From assembly GCF_014196225.1 (NCBI RefSeq), contig NZ_JACIDI010000021.1:1-53148 (forward strand): a stretch of DNA of 53,148 nt, in the 5' to 3' direction. The notes beneath the pieces were generated by a model that had not been told where the DNA came from, did not search any database, and saw only the letters and a list, made by a program, of their open reading frames with translations. The DNA is from Bacteroides pyogenes. Its GTDB lineage: Bacteria > Bacteroidota > Bacteroidia > Bacteroidales > Bacteroidaceae. The translations under genes and the position numbers were made by a program. Positions 17,542-26,270 of the stretch are shown in pieces (position 1 is the first letter of the stretch; every line of letters starts with the position of its first letter).

Positions 17542-17658
17542 CTTCCGTATCGGACGGATTGTAAAATCATCTTTTCATTCAAACGGAAGAATTTCTTTGT
17601 GTGGGAGAAAGATTTACTTCGCCACGCAGGATATTGCGCCGACAGTCCTCAAATAAAA

Positions 17659-17827
17659 ACAGTGTTGACTCTTAAGAAGCCCGACAGGATGTTGCAGTAT
17701 CAGTTCTTCGACTCGGATAAGCCAAAACGAGCGTCAACTTGTAATAAAAATAAGTATTAACTGAGTCAACCGACTTTGCAAATAAGCCGTAAAGTGGTCA
17801 ACTAAAAACACAGTGTTGACTCCTAAG
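17659..17827. repeat. Paired direct repeats enclosing a dispersed element
   Basis: The 666-bp gap 17542-18207 begins with about 115 bp in which nothing is seen. Then ACAGTGTTGACTC(T/C)TAAG occurs twice in the same orientation, at 17659-17676 and 17810-17827, 151 bp apart. The right copy abuts the 58-bp element that has an inverted copy at the far end of the window. Confidence 0.7.
17752..17809 (+). repeat. 58-bp dispersed element, copy A (inverted copy at 53004-53062)
   Basis: Compared with the reverse complement of 53004-53062 it differs by one substitution and one single-base indel. Both copies lie next to a GTTTC-N8-GAAAC array. No coding potential is seen. Confidence 0.85.
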
Positions 17828-17843
17828 CCGTATGTTTCATTTA

Positions 17844-17931
17844 GTTTCCCACCGATGAAACAATAGTTTCCCACTGGGGAAACAAAAGTTTCCCGCTATT
17901 GAAACAAAAGTTTCCCATTGGGGAAACTTTT
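17844..17931. repeat. Tandem array of four 22-bp palindromic units, GTTTC-N8-GAAAC-AAAA
   Basis: Units start at 17844, 17866, 17888 and 17910. Each has GTTTC and GAAAC as inverted borders around an 8-base core (CCACCGAT, CCACTGGG, CCGCTATT, CCATTGGG), then a 4-base A-rich (in the last unit T-rich) linker. Units 2 and 4 are perfect hairpins with 7-bp arms. A partial unit (GTTTCATTTA) precedes the array at 17834. Confidence 0.9.
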
Positions 17932-17939
17932 TTCTCGCT

Positions 17940-18160
17940 ATAGCATTACGGAGCGGACTGTCCGTCATCGGCTTCGGCGATCATCTTCATACGGATTCCG
18001 GACGTACGGATGGGGTTTCTTTAATCGGTGTGCCGGCAACGGATAAGCCTTTGTTCTTTGTCGACGGAAAAGAGGCGGACTCTCCGGCTGCGGGTATTTT
18101 GAGTCCGGAGCTTGTGAAGAACATGGTGGCAACGGTGGGGAAAAAGCCATCATTAAGCAT
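17940..18160 (+). pseudogene. Remnant of a TonB-plug- or BlaR1/M56-like coding sequence
   Basis: A continuous frame reads ...DGVSLIG..., then KPLFFVDGKEADSPAAGILSPEL at about 18048-18115. The pattern P-L-[FY]-[FVI]-[VI]-D-G-K followed by a L-x-P-x-x-[IV] stretch is typical of TonB-dependent receptor plugs and of the tail of Bacteroides M56/BlaR1-like proteins. There is no plausible start codon, and the frame loses protein character after about 18150. I read it as a decayed fragment, with low certainty. Confidence 0.35.
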
Positions 18161-18207
18161 GGGGGAAGGGCGAAACGGGGAACAGTCTCTTTTTCCTTTT
18201 TACGCCG

Positions 18208-19104
18208 TCAGAGCATTTCCTGAATATAGGCGCGAATCTCCGTTTCCTGTTCGGGGTGGAACCAGCGTATCTCTTCGTCGCGCTTGAACCATGTCATCTG
18301 TTTGCGGGAGTAAATGCGGGAATTTTGCTTGATTTTTTCAATAGCGAACGGAAGTTCCCATTCGCCGTCCAGATATTTGAAGAGTTCTTTGTAGCCTACT
18401 GTGTTGAGCGAGTTCAGGTGGCGGTAAGGAAGCACCGAACGAACCTCGTCCAGCAGCCCGTCTTTCATCATTTCGTCCACCCGTCGGTTGATACGCCCGT
18501 AAAGTTCTTCGCGGTCGAGCTTTAATCCTATTTTCAAGATGCGGAACGGGCGTTCCTTTGTCTGCCGGGTGCGGAAAGAAGTATAGGTACGCCCCGTCAT
18601 GTAGCAGATTTCGAGCGCATGGATCACGCGCTTGGGATTCTTCAGGTCTACGATGCGGTAATACTCCGGATCGAGGAGACGGAGCTCGGCACAGAGTGGT
18701 TCCAATCCTTCCGTCTCATATCTTTGCAGCATAGTCCGGCGCGTATCTTCATCCACGGTGGGAATATCGTCGATTCCTTTGCAGACGGCATCCACATACA
18801 TCATCGATCCGCCTGTAAGAATCACCACGTCTCGCCGGGTGAATAGCCGGTTGAGAATTTCCATCGCTTCCGCTTCGTATTGCGCGGCGCTGTAGTAGTC
18901 GGTCAGCCGCAGTGTGCCGACCAGATAATGGGGAACTCTTTTCAATTGTTCCTCAGTGGGGGCGGCTGTTCCGATTTTCAGGTCGGCATAAAGTTGCCTG
19001 GAATCGGCCGAAACAATAGAAGTTTGAAAGCCTTCGGCTAACCGAAGGCTTAATTCTGTCTTTCCTACTCCGGTAGGACCTATGAGGACGATGAGAGTAC
19101 CCAA
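18208..19104 (-). CDS. miaA: tRNA dimethylallyltransferase
   Basis: Transfers a dimethylallyl group from DMAPP to A37 of tRNAs reading codons that start with U. 298 residues. The P-loop is GPTGVGKT (9-16), followed by the family motif [19 protein letters not shown] with the catalytic-region Asp and Arg, and [10 protein letters not shown]. The C-terminal region ([20 protein letters not shown], then [13 protein letters not shown]) is the tRNA-binding part. Length is normal. It is the last gene of the long minus-strand lpx run, 33 bp after the ORF-3-like gene. Confidence 0.95.
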   Translation of the reverse strand: MGTLIVLIGPTGVGKTELSLRLAEGFQTSIVSADSRQLYADLKIGTAAPTEEQLKRVPHYLVGTLRLTDYYSAAQYEAEAMEILNRLFTRRDVVILTGGSMMYVDAVCKGIDDIPTVDEDTRRTMLQRYETEGLEPLCAELRLLDPEYYRIVDLKNPKRVIHALEICYMTGRTYTSFRTRQTKERPFRILKIGLKLDREELYGRINRRVDEMMKDGLLDEVRSVLPYRHLNSLNTVGYKELFKYLDGEWELPFAIEKIKQNSRIYSRKQMTWFKRDEEIRWFHPEQETEIRAYIQEML

Positions 19105-19137
19105 TACGATGGAAATTTTAAGTCAAATGTCCGTTGC

Positions 19138-19692
19138 TCAATATTTGTCGTCATCGAAAGATCCGCCGGCATCTCCTCCCATATCGAATCCCTCCTGATC
19201 GAAATCTTCCATGTCGAAATCCTGGTCTCCGTAGAAACTTTCGTCCAGATCGAGCGAGTTGCCCGTTGAGGCCATCTCTTCGAAATCGACAGTCTGTTTG
19301 GGTGCTTCTCCGCTTTTTTGGGTGCATTTAGCTCCTTTGATGTCTTTTCCGGTGATGATTTCGGACAATTCGATGAAGAAGCAACGTTCCGTCATGTAGT
19401 CGAACACGTACAGCAACTTCTGCTTTTCGTCTTCTACCAGTTCGCTGACCGGTGTGTCTTTCATCACCCAGCTGTCCATTTCCGGATTGTCATCCATCTC
19501 TTCCAATGTCACTTCTTTGTCTTTCTCCCAGTCGTCGTCGCAGATGAAGAACGAAGTCATCTGGTTGTCGGTGTAACCGGTACACTCCAGTATCGCCTTG
19601 TGAAAGTCGAAGAATGTAGCTTCCGGATCAATCTGTATTTCTCTGACAAAGTCGTCGGCTTCATCAGATATGATTGTAAATCTGTATATCAT
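19138..19692 (-). CDS. Plasmid pRiA4b ORF-3-like family protein
   Basis: 184 residues. The first 110 match the pRiA4b ORF-3-like (also named IS1096 passenger TnpR-like) family: YRFTIISDEADDFVREIQIDPEATFFDFHKAIL, SFFICDDDWEKDKEVTLEEM and LLYVFDYMTERCFFIEL. The last 40 residues are strongly acidic and glycine-rich (FDMEDFDQEGFDMGGDAGG), probably disordered. Despite the family name there is no sign of a mobile element here; the gene sits 22 bp below lpxA in a housekeeping run. Function unknown. Confidence 0.75.
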   Translation of the reverse strand: MIYRFTIISDEADDFVREIQIDPEATFFDFHKAILECTGYTDNQMTSFFICDDDWEKDKEVTLEEMDDNPEMDSWVMKDTPVSELVEDEKQKLLYVFDYMTERCFFIELSEIITGKDIKGAKCTQKSGEAPKQTVDFEEMASTGNSLDLDESFYGDQDFDMEDFDQEGFDMGGDAGGSFDDDKY

Positions 19693-19714
19693 GTTGCCTT
19701 AGTTTTTTGAGTTC

Positions 19715-20482
19715 TTATTTGATGATTCCGCGTTCCGAACTTCGGATGAAGTTGATGATATAATCAATTTCCTGCGTCCTTTCAAACTCATCCTCGATCT
19801 TCTTCAGAGCGTCGCTCGTGTTGAGCCCGCTTTGGTAAATGACGCGGTATGCGTTGTGGATGTTTTCAATTGTTTCGTTAGAGAAACCGCGACGGCGCAG
19901 TCCGATGATATTGATACCCGAGAATGCGATGGGTTCGCGCCCTGCGATGATGTAAGGAGGAATATCTTTGCTGAAACGCGAGCCGCCCTGTATCATGACA
20001 TATCCGCCCACGTGGCAGAACTGGTGCATCAGTACGTTCGCGCTCACTATCGCATTATCGTCGATGACAATCTCTCCGGCCATCTTGGTAGAGTTGCCGA
20101 TGATGCAGCCGTTTCCTATGATTGCATCGTGGGCCACATGCACGCTTTCCATCAGCAGGTTGTTGCTCCCCACTACGGTTCGCCCTTTAGCCGATGTTCC
20201 TCGGTTGATGGTTACGTTTTCGCGTATCAGGTTATTGTCTCCGATCTCCGCCGTGCTTTCTTCGCCGCAGAACTTGAGATCTTGCGGAATGGCTCCGATT
20301 ACCGCGCCCGGAAATATTGTATTTCCGTTTCCTATGCGCGAACCGTACAGGATATTGGCGTTGGGCATGATCTTGTTGTTGTCGCCGATTACTACGTTTT
20401 TATCGATGTACACGAAAGGCGCGATCTCTACGTTCTCTCCTATCTTTGCTTCGGGGTGTATATAAGCTAAGGGACTTATCAT
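19715..20482 (-). CDS. lpxA: Acyl-ACP--UDP-N-acetylglucosamine O-acyltransferase
   Basis: Catalyses the first acylation of UDP-GlcNAc in lipid A synthesis. 255 residues from ATG 20482 (MISPLAYIHPEAKIGENV); the open frame runs 20 codons further but that part overlaps the upstream gene's stop region. The N-terminal two-thirds are left-handed beta-helix hexapeptide repeats (IGENVEI, IGDNNKI, IGNGNTI and so on). The catalytic His lies in ESVHVAHDAIIG, with GNSTKMAGEI after it. The helical C-terminal domain follows. It lies 17 bp behind lpxC/fabZ in the order lpxD-lpxC/fabZ-lpxA. Confidence 0.95.
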   Translation of the reverse strand: MISPLAYIHPEAKIGENVEIAPFVYIDKNVVIGDNNKIMPNANILYGSRIGNGNTIFPGAVIGAIPQDLKFCGEESTAEIGDNNLIRENVTINRGTSAKGRTVVGSNNLLMESVHVAHDAIIGNGCIIGNSTKMAGEIVIDDNAIVSANVLMHQFCHVGGYVMIQGGSRFSKDIPPYIIAGREPIAFSGINIIGLRRRGFSNETIENIHNAYRVIYQSGLNTSDALKKIEDEFERTQEIDYIINFIRSSERGIIK

Positions 20483-20499
20483 AACTGATTGGAAATGTA

Positions 20500-21885
20500 T
20501 TATTTGTTTTTTACTATTTGCGCCATGAATTCCGCTTCGCAAACTACTTTTTCGCCGACAAAAGCGTATCCTTTCATGGTGGAAATGCCTCGACGGATCG
20601 GAGCAAGCAGTTCCACACGAAAGATGAGCGTATCGCCCGGAACTACTTTCTGGCGGAACTTCACACCGTCTATTTTCATGAAGTAGGTAGAGTAACGCTC
20701 TGCCTCGTCTACCGAATTCAGTACGAGCAAACCGCCTACTTGCGCCATTGCTTCTACCTGAAGAACGCCCGGCATGACGGGTTCCTGCGGGAAGTGCCCC
20801 TGAAAGAATGGTTCGTTGGAAGTGATGTTTTTAACGCCTACAATGTAGTTGGCGCCGATTTCGATAACCTTATCCACCAATTGGAAAGGATAGCGGTGAG
20901 GAAGCAACTCGCGGATGCGGTTCACATCCATTATCGGTTCGGCGCTGCAATCGTAAGCAGGCGCCTGAATATCGTGCAGCCGGATTTCTTTCCGCATCTG
21001 ACGGGCGAATTTGTTGTTGATCGTGTGTCCCGGACGGGTGGCGATGATGCGTCCTTTAATCGGCTTGCCGATAAGAGCAAGGTCGCCGATTACGTCCAGC
21101 AGTTTGTGGCGGGCGCATTCGTTAGGCCATACCAATGGTTTATGATTAATATAACCCAGTTGGTCGGCGTTCATGCGGGATACTCCCATGACATCCGCCA
21201 GCTTGTCGAAGTTCTCCTGCGACATTTTGCGCTCGTAAATAACGATTGCGTTGTCCAAGTCGCCTCCTTTGATGAGTCCTGCCGACAGCAACGGTTCTAT
21301 TTCGCGGACAAAAACGAAAGTACGGCTGGCTGCCACTTCGTCTTTGAACTTGTCCATATCTTCGAGCGTGGCGAACTGATTCGGTATGATGGTAGAATCG
21401 TAAGACACCAGAACGTTCAGGCTGAAATTCTCGTCGGGAAGCACGATGATGGATGAACCTGTTGATTCGTCACGGACTTCTATTTTCGATTTGATGATAT
21501 AGAAGTCTTTTACCGCATTCTGCTCTTCCGTTCCTACGCGCTCTATTTCCCGCACGTAATACTGTGCGCTACCGTCGAGAATGGGGAATTCCGGCCCGTT
21601 GACCTGAATGAGGCAGTTGTCTATTCCCAAAGCATAAAGGGCTGCCATCCCGTGTTCTATGGTGCTTACTTTGACTCCGTTTTTCGATAATACCGTTCCA
21701 CGGGTAGTTTCCGTCACATTATCGGCCACAGCATCGATAATCGGATGTCCCTCCAAGTCGAGACGTTGGATCTTATATCCATGGTTATCGGGAGCTGGAT
21801 TGAATGTTACGGTAAGATCAAGTCCAGTGTGAAGACCTTTTCCGCTCAGTGAAAAGCTATCTTTCAGCGTTTTTTGTTTCAACAT
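20500..21885 (-). CDS. lpxC/fabZ: Bifunctional UDP-3-O-acyl-GlcNAc deacetylase / 3-hydroxyacyl-ACP dehydratase
   Basis: 461 residues, a fusion usual in Bacteroidetes. Residues 1-305 are LpxC, the zinc-dependent committed step of lipid A synthesis: zinc ligands His78 (STIEHGMAAL), His260 and Asp264 (HKLLD), and the acid/base His287 (RPGHTIN). Residues about 315-461 are FabZ, the hot-dog dehydratase: His330 in LLPHRYPFQLVDKV, Glu378 in MPGVLQVEAMAQ, and the GHFPQEPVMPG loop. Because both enzymes compete for 3-hydroxyacyl-ACP, the fusion sets lipid A and fatty-acid flux in one chain. It lies 3 bp after lpxD. Confidence 0.95.
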   Translation of the reverse strand: MLKQKTLKDSFSLSGKGLHTGLDLTVTFNPAPDNHGYKIQRLDLEGHPIIDAVADNVTETTRGTVLSKNGVKVSTIEHGMAALYALGIDNCLIQVNGPEFPILDGSAQYYVREIERVGTEEQNAVKDFYIIKSKIEVRDESTGSSIIVLPDENFSLNVLVSYDSTIIPNQFATLEDMDKFKDEVAASRTFVFVREIEPLLSAGLIKGGDLDNAIVIYERKMSQENFDKLADVMGVSRMNADQLGYINHKPLVWPNECARHKLLDVIGDLALIGKPIKGRIIATRPGHTINNKFARQMRKEIRLHDIQAPAYDCSAEPIMDVNRIRELLPHRYPFQLVDKVIEIGANYIVGVKNITSNEPFFQGHFPQEPVMPGVLQVEAMAQVGGLLVLNSVDEAERYSTYFMKIDGVKFRQKVVPGDTLIFRVELLAPIRRGISTMKGYAFVGEKVVCEAEFMAQIVKNK

Positions 21886-21888
21886 TGG

Positions 21889-22929
21889 CTATTTGTTTAG
21901 TAGTTGTTTTAATTCTTCTAACTCTTTGCGCAGACTGCTCAACTCAGTGTACATGTCCGGCAATTTTTTCGACATGACCGCTGCCTTGAAATACGGCTTG
22001 GGTTCCATAGGAGGAGTGCCTATCAGCTGGCTGTCGGATTTGATGCTTCCGGGAACGCCCGATTGAGCGCCGAGATTTACACGGTCTCCTATCGTAATAT
22101 GTCCGGCAATGCCTACCTGCCCGCCGAACATGCACCATTCTCCTATCTTGGTAGAACCGGCGATGCCCACTTGGGCGGCCATCACGGTGTGCGAACCGAT
22201 TTCATCGTTGTGGGCAATCTGTACAAGATTGTCTATCTTCGCGCCGCTGTGTATGATTGTAGCGCCCATTGTCGCGCGGTCTATACAGGTGTTTGCTCCT
22301 ATATCTACCTTATCTTCCAGGACAACGATACCGATTTGCGGTATCTTGTCGTATCCGTTCGGAGTGGGAGCGAATCCGAATCCGTCGGCACCGATCACAG
22401 CTCCCGAATGAAGAATACATTCGTTGCCGATGCGGCAGTCGTGATAAACGTTGACATTCGAATAAAGCAGGCAGTTGTCGCCTATTTTAACGCCGTCGCC
22501 CACAAAGGTGTGCGGATAGATCTGAGTATTGTTTCCGATTTCCGCATTCTCACCGATATAGGCAAAAGCGCCGATATATACATTTTCGCCCACTTTCGCG
22601 CCGGGAGCGACAAAAGCCAGGGGATCGATCCCCTGTTTCTTTGGCTTGCTCATTTCGTAGAGATTAAGTAGCTTTGCCAGACTTTCGTAGGCATTGTCTA
22701 CTTTGATGAGAGTGGTTTTTATCTCATGTTCGGGAATGAAATCTTTGTTCACCAGTACGATGCTGGATTGCGTCTCATATATATAAGGTGTATATTTGGG
22801 GTTCGATAAGAAAGAAATAGCTCCGGGTATTCCCTCTTCTATTTTAGCGAATGTATGGACCGTCGCATTTTCATCTCCTACGATTTCCCCTTGGATAAAT
22901 GCAGCAATTTGCTTAGCCGAAAACTCCAT
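21889..22929 (-). CDS. lpxD: UDP-3-O-(3-hydroxyacyl)glucosamine N-acyltransferase
   Basis: 346 residues. The N-terminal uridine-binding domain ([41 protein letters not shown]) precedes a long hexapeptide-repeat beta-helix ([28 protein letters not shown] and so on). The catalytic His is in [12 protein letters not shown], and [23 protein letters not shown] is the conserved coil. The C-terminal helix ([17 protein letters not shown]) is the usual trimer tail. It adds the second hydroxyacyl chain in lipid A synthesis and leads the lpxD-lpxC/fabZ-lpxA-ORF3-miaA run, 82 bp after the HD gene. Confidence 0.95.
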   Translation of the reverse strand: MEFSAKQIAAFIQGEIVGDENATVHTFAKIEEGIPGAISFLSNPKYTPYIYETQSSIVLVNKDFIPEHEIKTTLIKVDNAYESLAKLLNLYEMSKPKKQGIDPLAFVAPGAKVGENVYIGAFAYIGENAEIGNNTQIYPHTFVGDGVKIGDNCLLYSNVNVYHDCRIGNECILHSGAVIGADGFGFAPTPNGYDKIPQIGIVVLEDKVDIGANTCIDRATMGATIIHSGAKIDNLVQIAHNDEIGSHTVMAAQVGIAGSTKIGEWCMFGGQVGIAGHITIGDRVNLGAQSGVPGSIKSDSQLIGTPPMEPKPYFKAAVMSKKLPDMYTELSSLRKELEELKQLLNK

Positions 22930-23011
22930 ATCTTTATTTTAAAATTAAATTAGTCCACAAATAACGGACTTTTTTTCCATATTTCCGTATTCCGGAATGA
23001 TTATTTTATAG

Positions 23012-24241
23012 TTACCTGTCTAATCGCTGATAGCAGAGATAGTATTTTTTTACCTTTTTCGACAGTAACGAGATGTTCAACATGTCCGATGCTTCGGCGA
23101 TGTTCTTTATTGTTCCGTCTTTGTAGATAATGTCGATACTGTCGTCTGCGGGATTATACATATTTCTTTCGATGCCGGGGGTAGAGACGAAATAGCTTGC
23201 TTCGGAAAGTGAGATGTTCAGCTGCCGGCTGATTCGTGATATGAGTTCTTGTTTTCTCTCTTCACCGGCGGGTTCGGATGTAACTTCCACTTTAAAAACG
23301 TTCCGGTTGATCATGCCTTGGCTTAAAACGGCGAGAACTTTGTCGGAGTGTGTGCTCCATACTTTCAAGGCTGTCCATATGTCGTTATCGTCCAATTGGA
23401 TGAAATGCTCCAGGCATTCGGGGTTGTTGTAAAACTCCGAATGGTCGATGTTGTTGTACAGGAAGAAATGCAACGAGGGAGAGGCAAACAGCTCCACACC
23501 TTGCGATGCCAGCTCTTTGGCACGCAATAAGGCGCTGATAAGCATGCGCTCGTAACCTACGGATGTCTTATGCAGATATACCTGCCAATACATCAGTCGG
23601 CGTGCCGTAAGGAAGTTTTCTATGGAATAGATGCCTTTGGATTCGACAACCAGATGGTCGTCTGCCACATCGAGCATCTTGATGATACGCGCCGAACCGA
23701 TATTTCCTTCGGTGACTCCCGTGTAGAAACTGTCGCGGCGGAGATAATCGAGCCTGTCCATGTCGAGTTGTCCGCTGACGAGCTGGTGCAGGAAGCGTTT
23801 GGGGTATTCGTCCTTAAAAATCTGAATGGCGAGACTGAGCTGTCCGTTCATCTCTTTGTTCATACGCTCCATGAGCATGAGTGAAATCTCTTCGTGAGAC
23901 ACTCCTTTCACGATCGTATCTTCGAGCACATGCGAGAAAGGCCCGTGACCGATATCGTGAAGCAGAATGGCCGCCTGCACGGCTTCCGCTTCGCTGTCGA
24001 AGATAAAATTGCCTTTCGATGTCAGTTGGGTGATTGCTTCGCTCATGAGGTGGAAAGCTCCCAACGAGTGCTGAAAGCGGGTGTGCTGTGCTCCCGGATA
24101 TACCACCGAAGACAATCCTACCTGCTTGATGCGGTTGAGACGCTGCAACAGGGGATGCCGGACAATGTTGTATAAGAGTCCCTTCGGGATATGGATAAAT
24201 CCGAATACCGGATCGTTGATTATCTTTCTTTCGTGGATCAC
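23012..24241 (-). CDS. HD-domain phosphohydrolase, dNTPase-like
   Basis: 409 residues. The HD metal site is laid out as in dNTP triphosphohydrolase-like proteins: HTRFQHSLGAFHLM with His53, then LLHDIGHGPFSH with His95-Asp96 and His99, and a later Asp in the MDRLDYLRRDSFYTG segment. The start MIHERKIINDPVFGFIHIPKGL is typical of the family (YdhJ-like). Substrate unknown; dNTP hydrolysis is inferred. It lies 49 bp behind pyrF and 82 bp before lpxD. Confidence 0.85.
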   Translation of the reverse strand: MIHERKIINDPVFGFIHIPKGLLYNIVRHPLLQRLNRIKQVGLSSVVYPGAQHTRFQHSLGAFHLMSEAITQLTSKGNFIFDSEAEAVQAAILLHDIGHGPFSHVLEDTIVKGVSHEEISLMLMERMNKEMNGQLSLAIQIFKDEYPKRFLHQLVSGQLDMDRLDYLRRDSFYTGVTEGNIGSARIIKMLDVADDHLVVESKGIYSIENFLTARRLMYWQVYLHKTSVGYERMLISALLRAKELASQGVELFASPSLHFFLYNNIDHSEFYNNPECLEHFIQLDDNDIWTALKVWSTHSDKVLAVLSQGMINRNVFKVEVTSEPAGEERKQELISRISRQLNISLSEASYFVSTPGIERNMYNPADDSIDIIYKDGTIKNIAEASDMLNISLLSKKVKKYYLCYQRLDR

Positions 24242-24290
24242 AATTTCGATATTTAACGGGTTAATGGAGCAACAACATCCTCGTCACGAA

Positions 24291-25118
24291 TCATTTGATT
24301 ATCGCTTTCAATTGTTCTTCCATCTGCTTCTGTACTTCCTGGGCGGCGATACGGGCGGCTTCGGCGAACTTCTCGCCATTGTCGGCATAAATGATGCCGC
24401 GTGAAGAGTTTACAATCAATCCGCAAGTGCCGTTCATCCCGTATTTGCATACCTCTTCGAGAGATCCGCCTTGCGCACCTACGCCGGGAACAAGCAGGAA
24501 ATGATTGGGAACAATCCGGCGAATGTCTTCGAAAGCCCGTCCCTGCGTAGCTCCTACTACATACATCATGCTGTCGTCTCCGCCCCATGCCTGCGATTTA
24601 CGCAACACTTTCTCGAACAGGCGTTCGCCGTTTGCGTCTTCCGTCAGCTGAAAATCGTGAGAGCCTTTGTTTGAAGTAAGCGCCAATAGAATCACCCATT
24701 TGCCTTTGTACGAAAGAAAAGGAGTTACGCTGTCTTCTCCCATGTACGGGGCTACGGTCACCGAGTCGATATCCAGCTCGTCGAAGAATGTACGGGCATA
24801 CATCGCCGAAGTGTTGCCGATATCACCGCGTTTGGCGTCTGCGATAATGAACTGGTCCGGATAATTTTTCTTTATGTATTGAACGGTCTTTTCGAAAGCA
24901 ATCCATCCTTTTACCCCCATGCTTTCGTAAAAAGCCAGATTGGGCTTGTAGGCGATGCACAAATCGGCCGTTGCGTCGATAATGGCTTTGTTGAAAGCGA
25001 ATATCGGGTCGTCCTCTTTTAGCAAGTGCTGGGGGATTTTCTTGATATCGGTGTCCAGTCCCACGCAAAGAAATGACTTCTTGCGTTTGATGTTTTCGAA
25101 TAACTGCTGCTTGTTCAT
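24291..25118 (-). CDS. pyrF: Orotidine 5'-phosphate decarboxylase (type 2)
   Basis: Makes UMP from OMP, the last step of de novo pyrimidine synthesis. 275 residues, the length of the type 2 family. The N-terminus has [11 protein letters not shown]; the catalytic Asp-Lys-Asp cluster is [14 protein letters not shown] (Asp94, Lys96, Asp99). Towards the end [15 protein letters not shown] and [10 protein letters not shown] form the phosphate-binding loop. It lies 19 bp behind prfA. Confidence 0.95.
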   Translation of the reverse strand: MNKQQLFENIKRKKSFLCVGLDTDIKKIPQHLLKEDDPIFAFNKAIIDATADLCIAYKPNLAFYESMGVKGWIAFEKTVQYIKKNYPDQFIIADAKRGDIGNTSAMYARTFFDELDIDSVTVAPYMGEDSVTPFLSYKGKWVILLALTSNKGSHDFQLTEDANGERLFEKVLRKSQAWGGDDSMMYVVGATQGRAFEDIRRIVPNHFLLVPGVGAQGGSLEEVCKYGMNGTCGLIVNSSRGIIYADNGEKFAEAARIAAQEVQKQMEEQLKAIIK

Positions 25119-25137
25119 GATAATATTGCTGTTTTTT

Positions 25138-26247
25138 TTAAAGTTCGCTTTCTTTCAGTCTTTCCGCATTCTCAGCCACAATCAGGTGATCGATGCAGTC
25201 TTGGATGTCTCCGTCCATAAAAGCCGAAAGATTATATATGGTATAATTGATGCGATGGTCGGTGATGCGCCCCTGCGGATAGTTGTAAGTGCGTATCTTT
25301 GCCGAACGGTCGCCGGTAGAAACCATCGTTTTGCGCTTGGAAGCGATATCATCGATGTATTTCTGGTGCTCTTTGTCGTAGATGAACGTGCGGAGACGGG
25401 CCAAGGCGCGTTCCTTGTTCTTCGGCTGGTCGCGGGTTTCGGTACATTCGATGAGGATTTCTTCGGAAACTCCCGTGTTGGGATTCTTCCAAATGTAACG
25501 CAGACGTACGCCCGACTCTACCTTGTTTACGTTCTGTCCGCCGGCGCCGCCGCTTCGGAACGTATCCCATTTGATTTCTCCTTCGTTGATCACTACGTCG
25601 AACTCTTCCGCTTCGGGCAGTACTGCTACCGATGCCGCCGACGTATGTACACGTCCCTGTGTTTCAGTAGCGGGAACACGCTGTACGCGGTGCACGCCCG
25701 ACTCGTATTTCAGCGTTCCGTAAACGTTCTCGCCCGTTATGCTGCAAACAATCTCCTTGTATCCTCCGGATGTGCCCTCGTTGGCGCTGGATACTTCGAG
25801 CTTCCATCCTTTGGTCTCGCAATATTTGGCGTACATACGGAAAAGGTCTCCGGCGAAGATAGCTGCTTCGTCGCCGCCTGCGCCTCCCCGTATCTCGAGA
25901 ATGGCATTCTTCCCGTCTTGCGGATCAGCGGGCACGAGCATCAGCTTTATTTCTTCTTCCAGCAAAGGAAGTCGCTCCTGACTGCTGTCCATCTCTTCTT
26001 TCGCCATCTCGCGCATGTCCGCGTCCGATTCGTTGGAAAGGATGTTTTTGGCTTCTTCGATGTTGCCCAGCAACTGGATGTATTCCTTACGGGCTTTCAT
26101 CAAGTCGTCCAGCTCTTTGTACTCTTTGGTCAGTTTGACGTAGCGTTTCTGGTCGGCAATCACTGCCGGGTCGGTGATTAATGTGGAAATCTCTTCGAAA
26201 CGGGCTACAAGTCCGTCGAGCTTTTCTAATATAGTATTGTTGTCCAT
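25138..26247 (-). CDS. prfA: Peptide chain release factor 1
   Basis: 369 residues. The peptide-release motif GGQ is at 236-238 ([11 protein letters not shown]). The stop-codon tripeptide of RF1, P-A-T, is at 192-194 ([10 protein letters not shown]), which separates it from RF2 (SPF). The stretch [22 protein letters not shown] is the usual RF1 C-terminal signature. No frameshift site is present. It ends translation at UAA and UAG. It lies 23 bp behind the HrgA-like gene, where one would expect purM. Confidence 0.95.
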   Translation of the reverse strand: MDNNTILEKLDGLVARFEEISTLITDPAVIADQKRYVKLTKEYKELDDLMKARKEYIQLLGNIEEAKNILSNESDADMREMAKEEMDSSQERLPLLEEEIKLMLVPADPQDGKNAILEIRGGAGGDEAAIFAGDLFRMYAKYCETKGWKLEVSSANEGTSGGYKEIVCSITGENVYGTLKYESGVHRVQRVPATETQGRVHTSAASVAVLPEAEEFDVVINEGEIKWDTFRSGGAGGQNVNKVESGVRLRYIWKNPNTGVSEEILIECTETRDQPKNKERALARLRTFIYDKEHQKYIDDIASKRKTMVSTGDRSAKIRTYNYPQGRITDHRINYTIYNLSAFMDGDIQDCIDHLIVAENAERLKESEL

Positions 26248-26270
26248 GAAAGTTTTTTAGATTAAGAGAT

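Noticed and set aside
17844..17931. GTTTC arrays as CRISPR
   Set aside because: Units are contiguous 22-mers with 8-base variable cores, far too short for spacers, and no cas gene is in the window.
19138..19692. IS1096-passenger-like gene as part of a mobile element
   Set aside because: No terminal repeats or transposase nearby, and it sits in a conserved housekeeping run.
24955..26181. 408-codon plus-strand frame across pyrF and prfA
   Set aside because: It lies opposite two clear housekeeping genes and has no recognisable motif.
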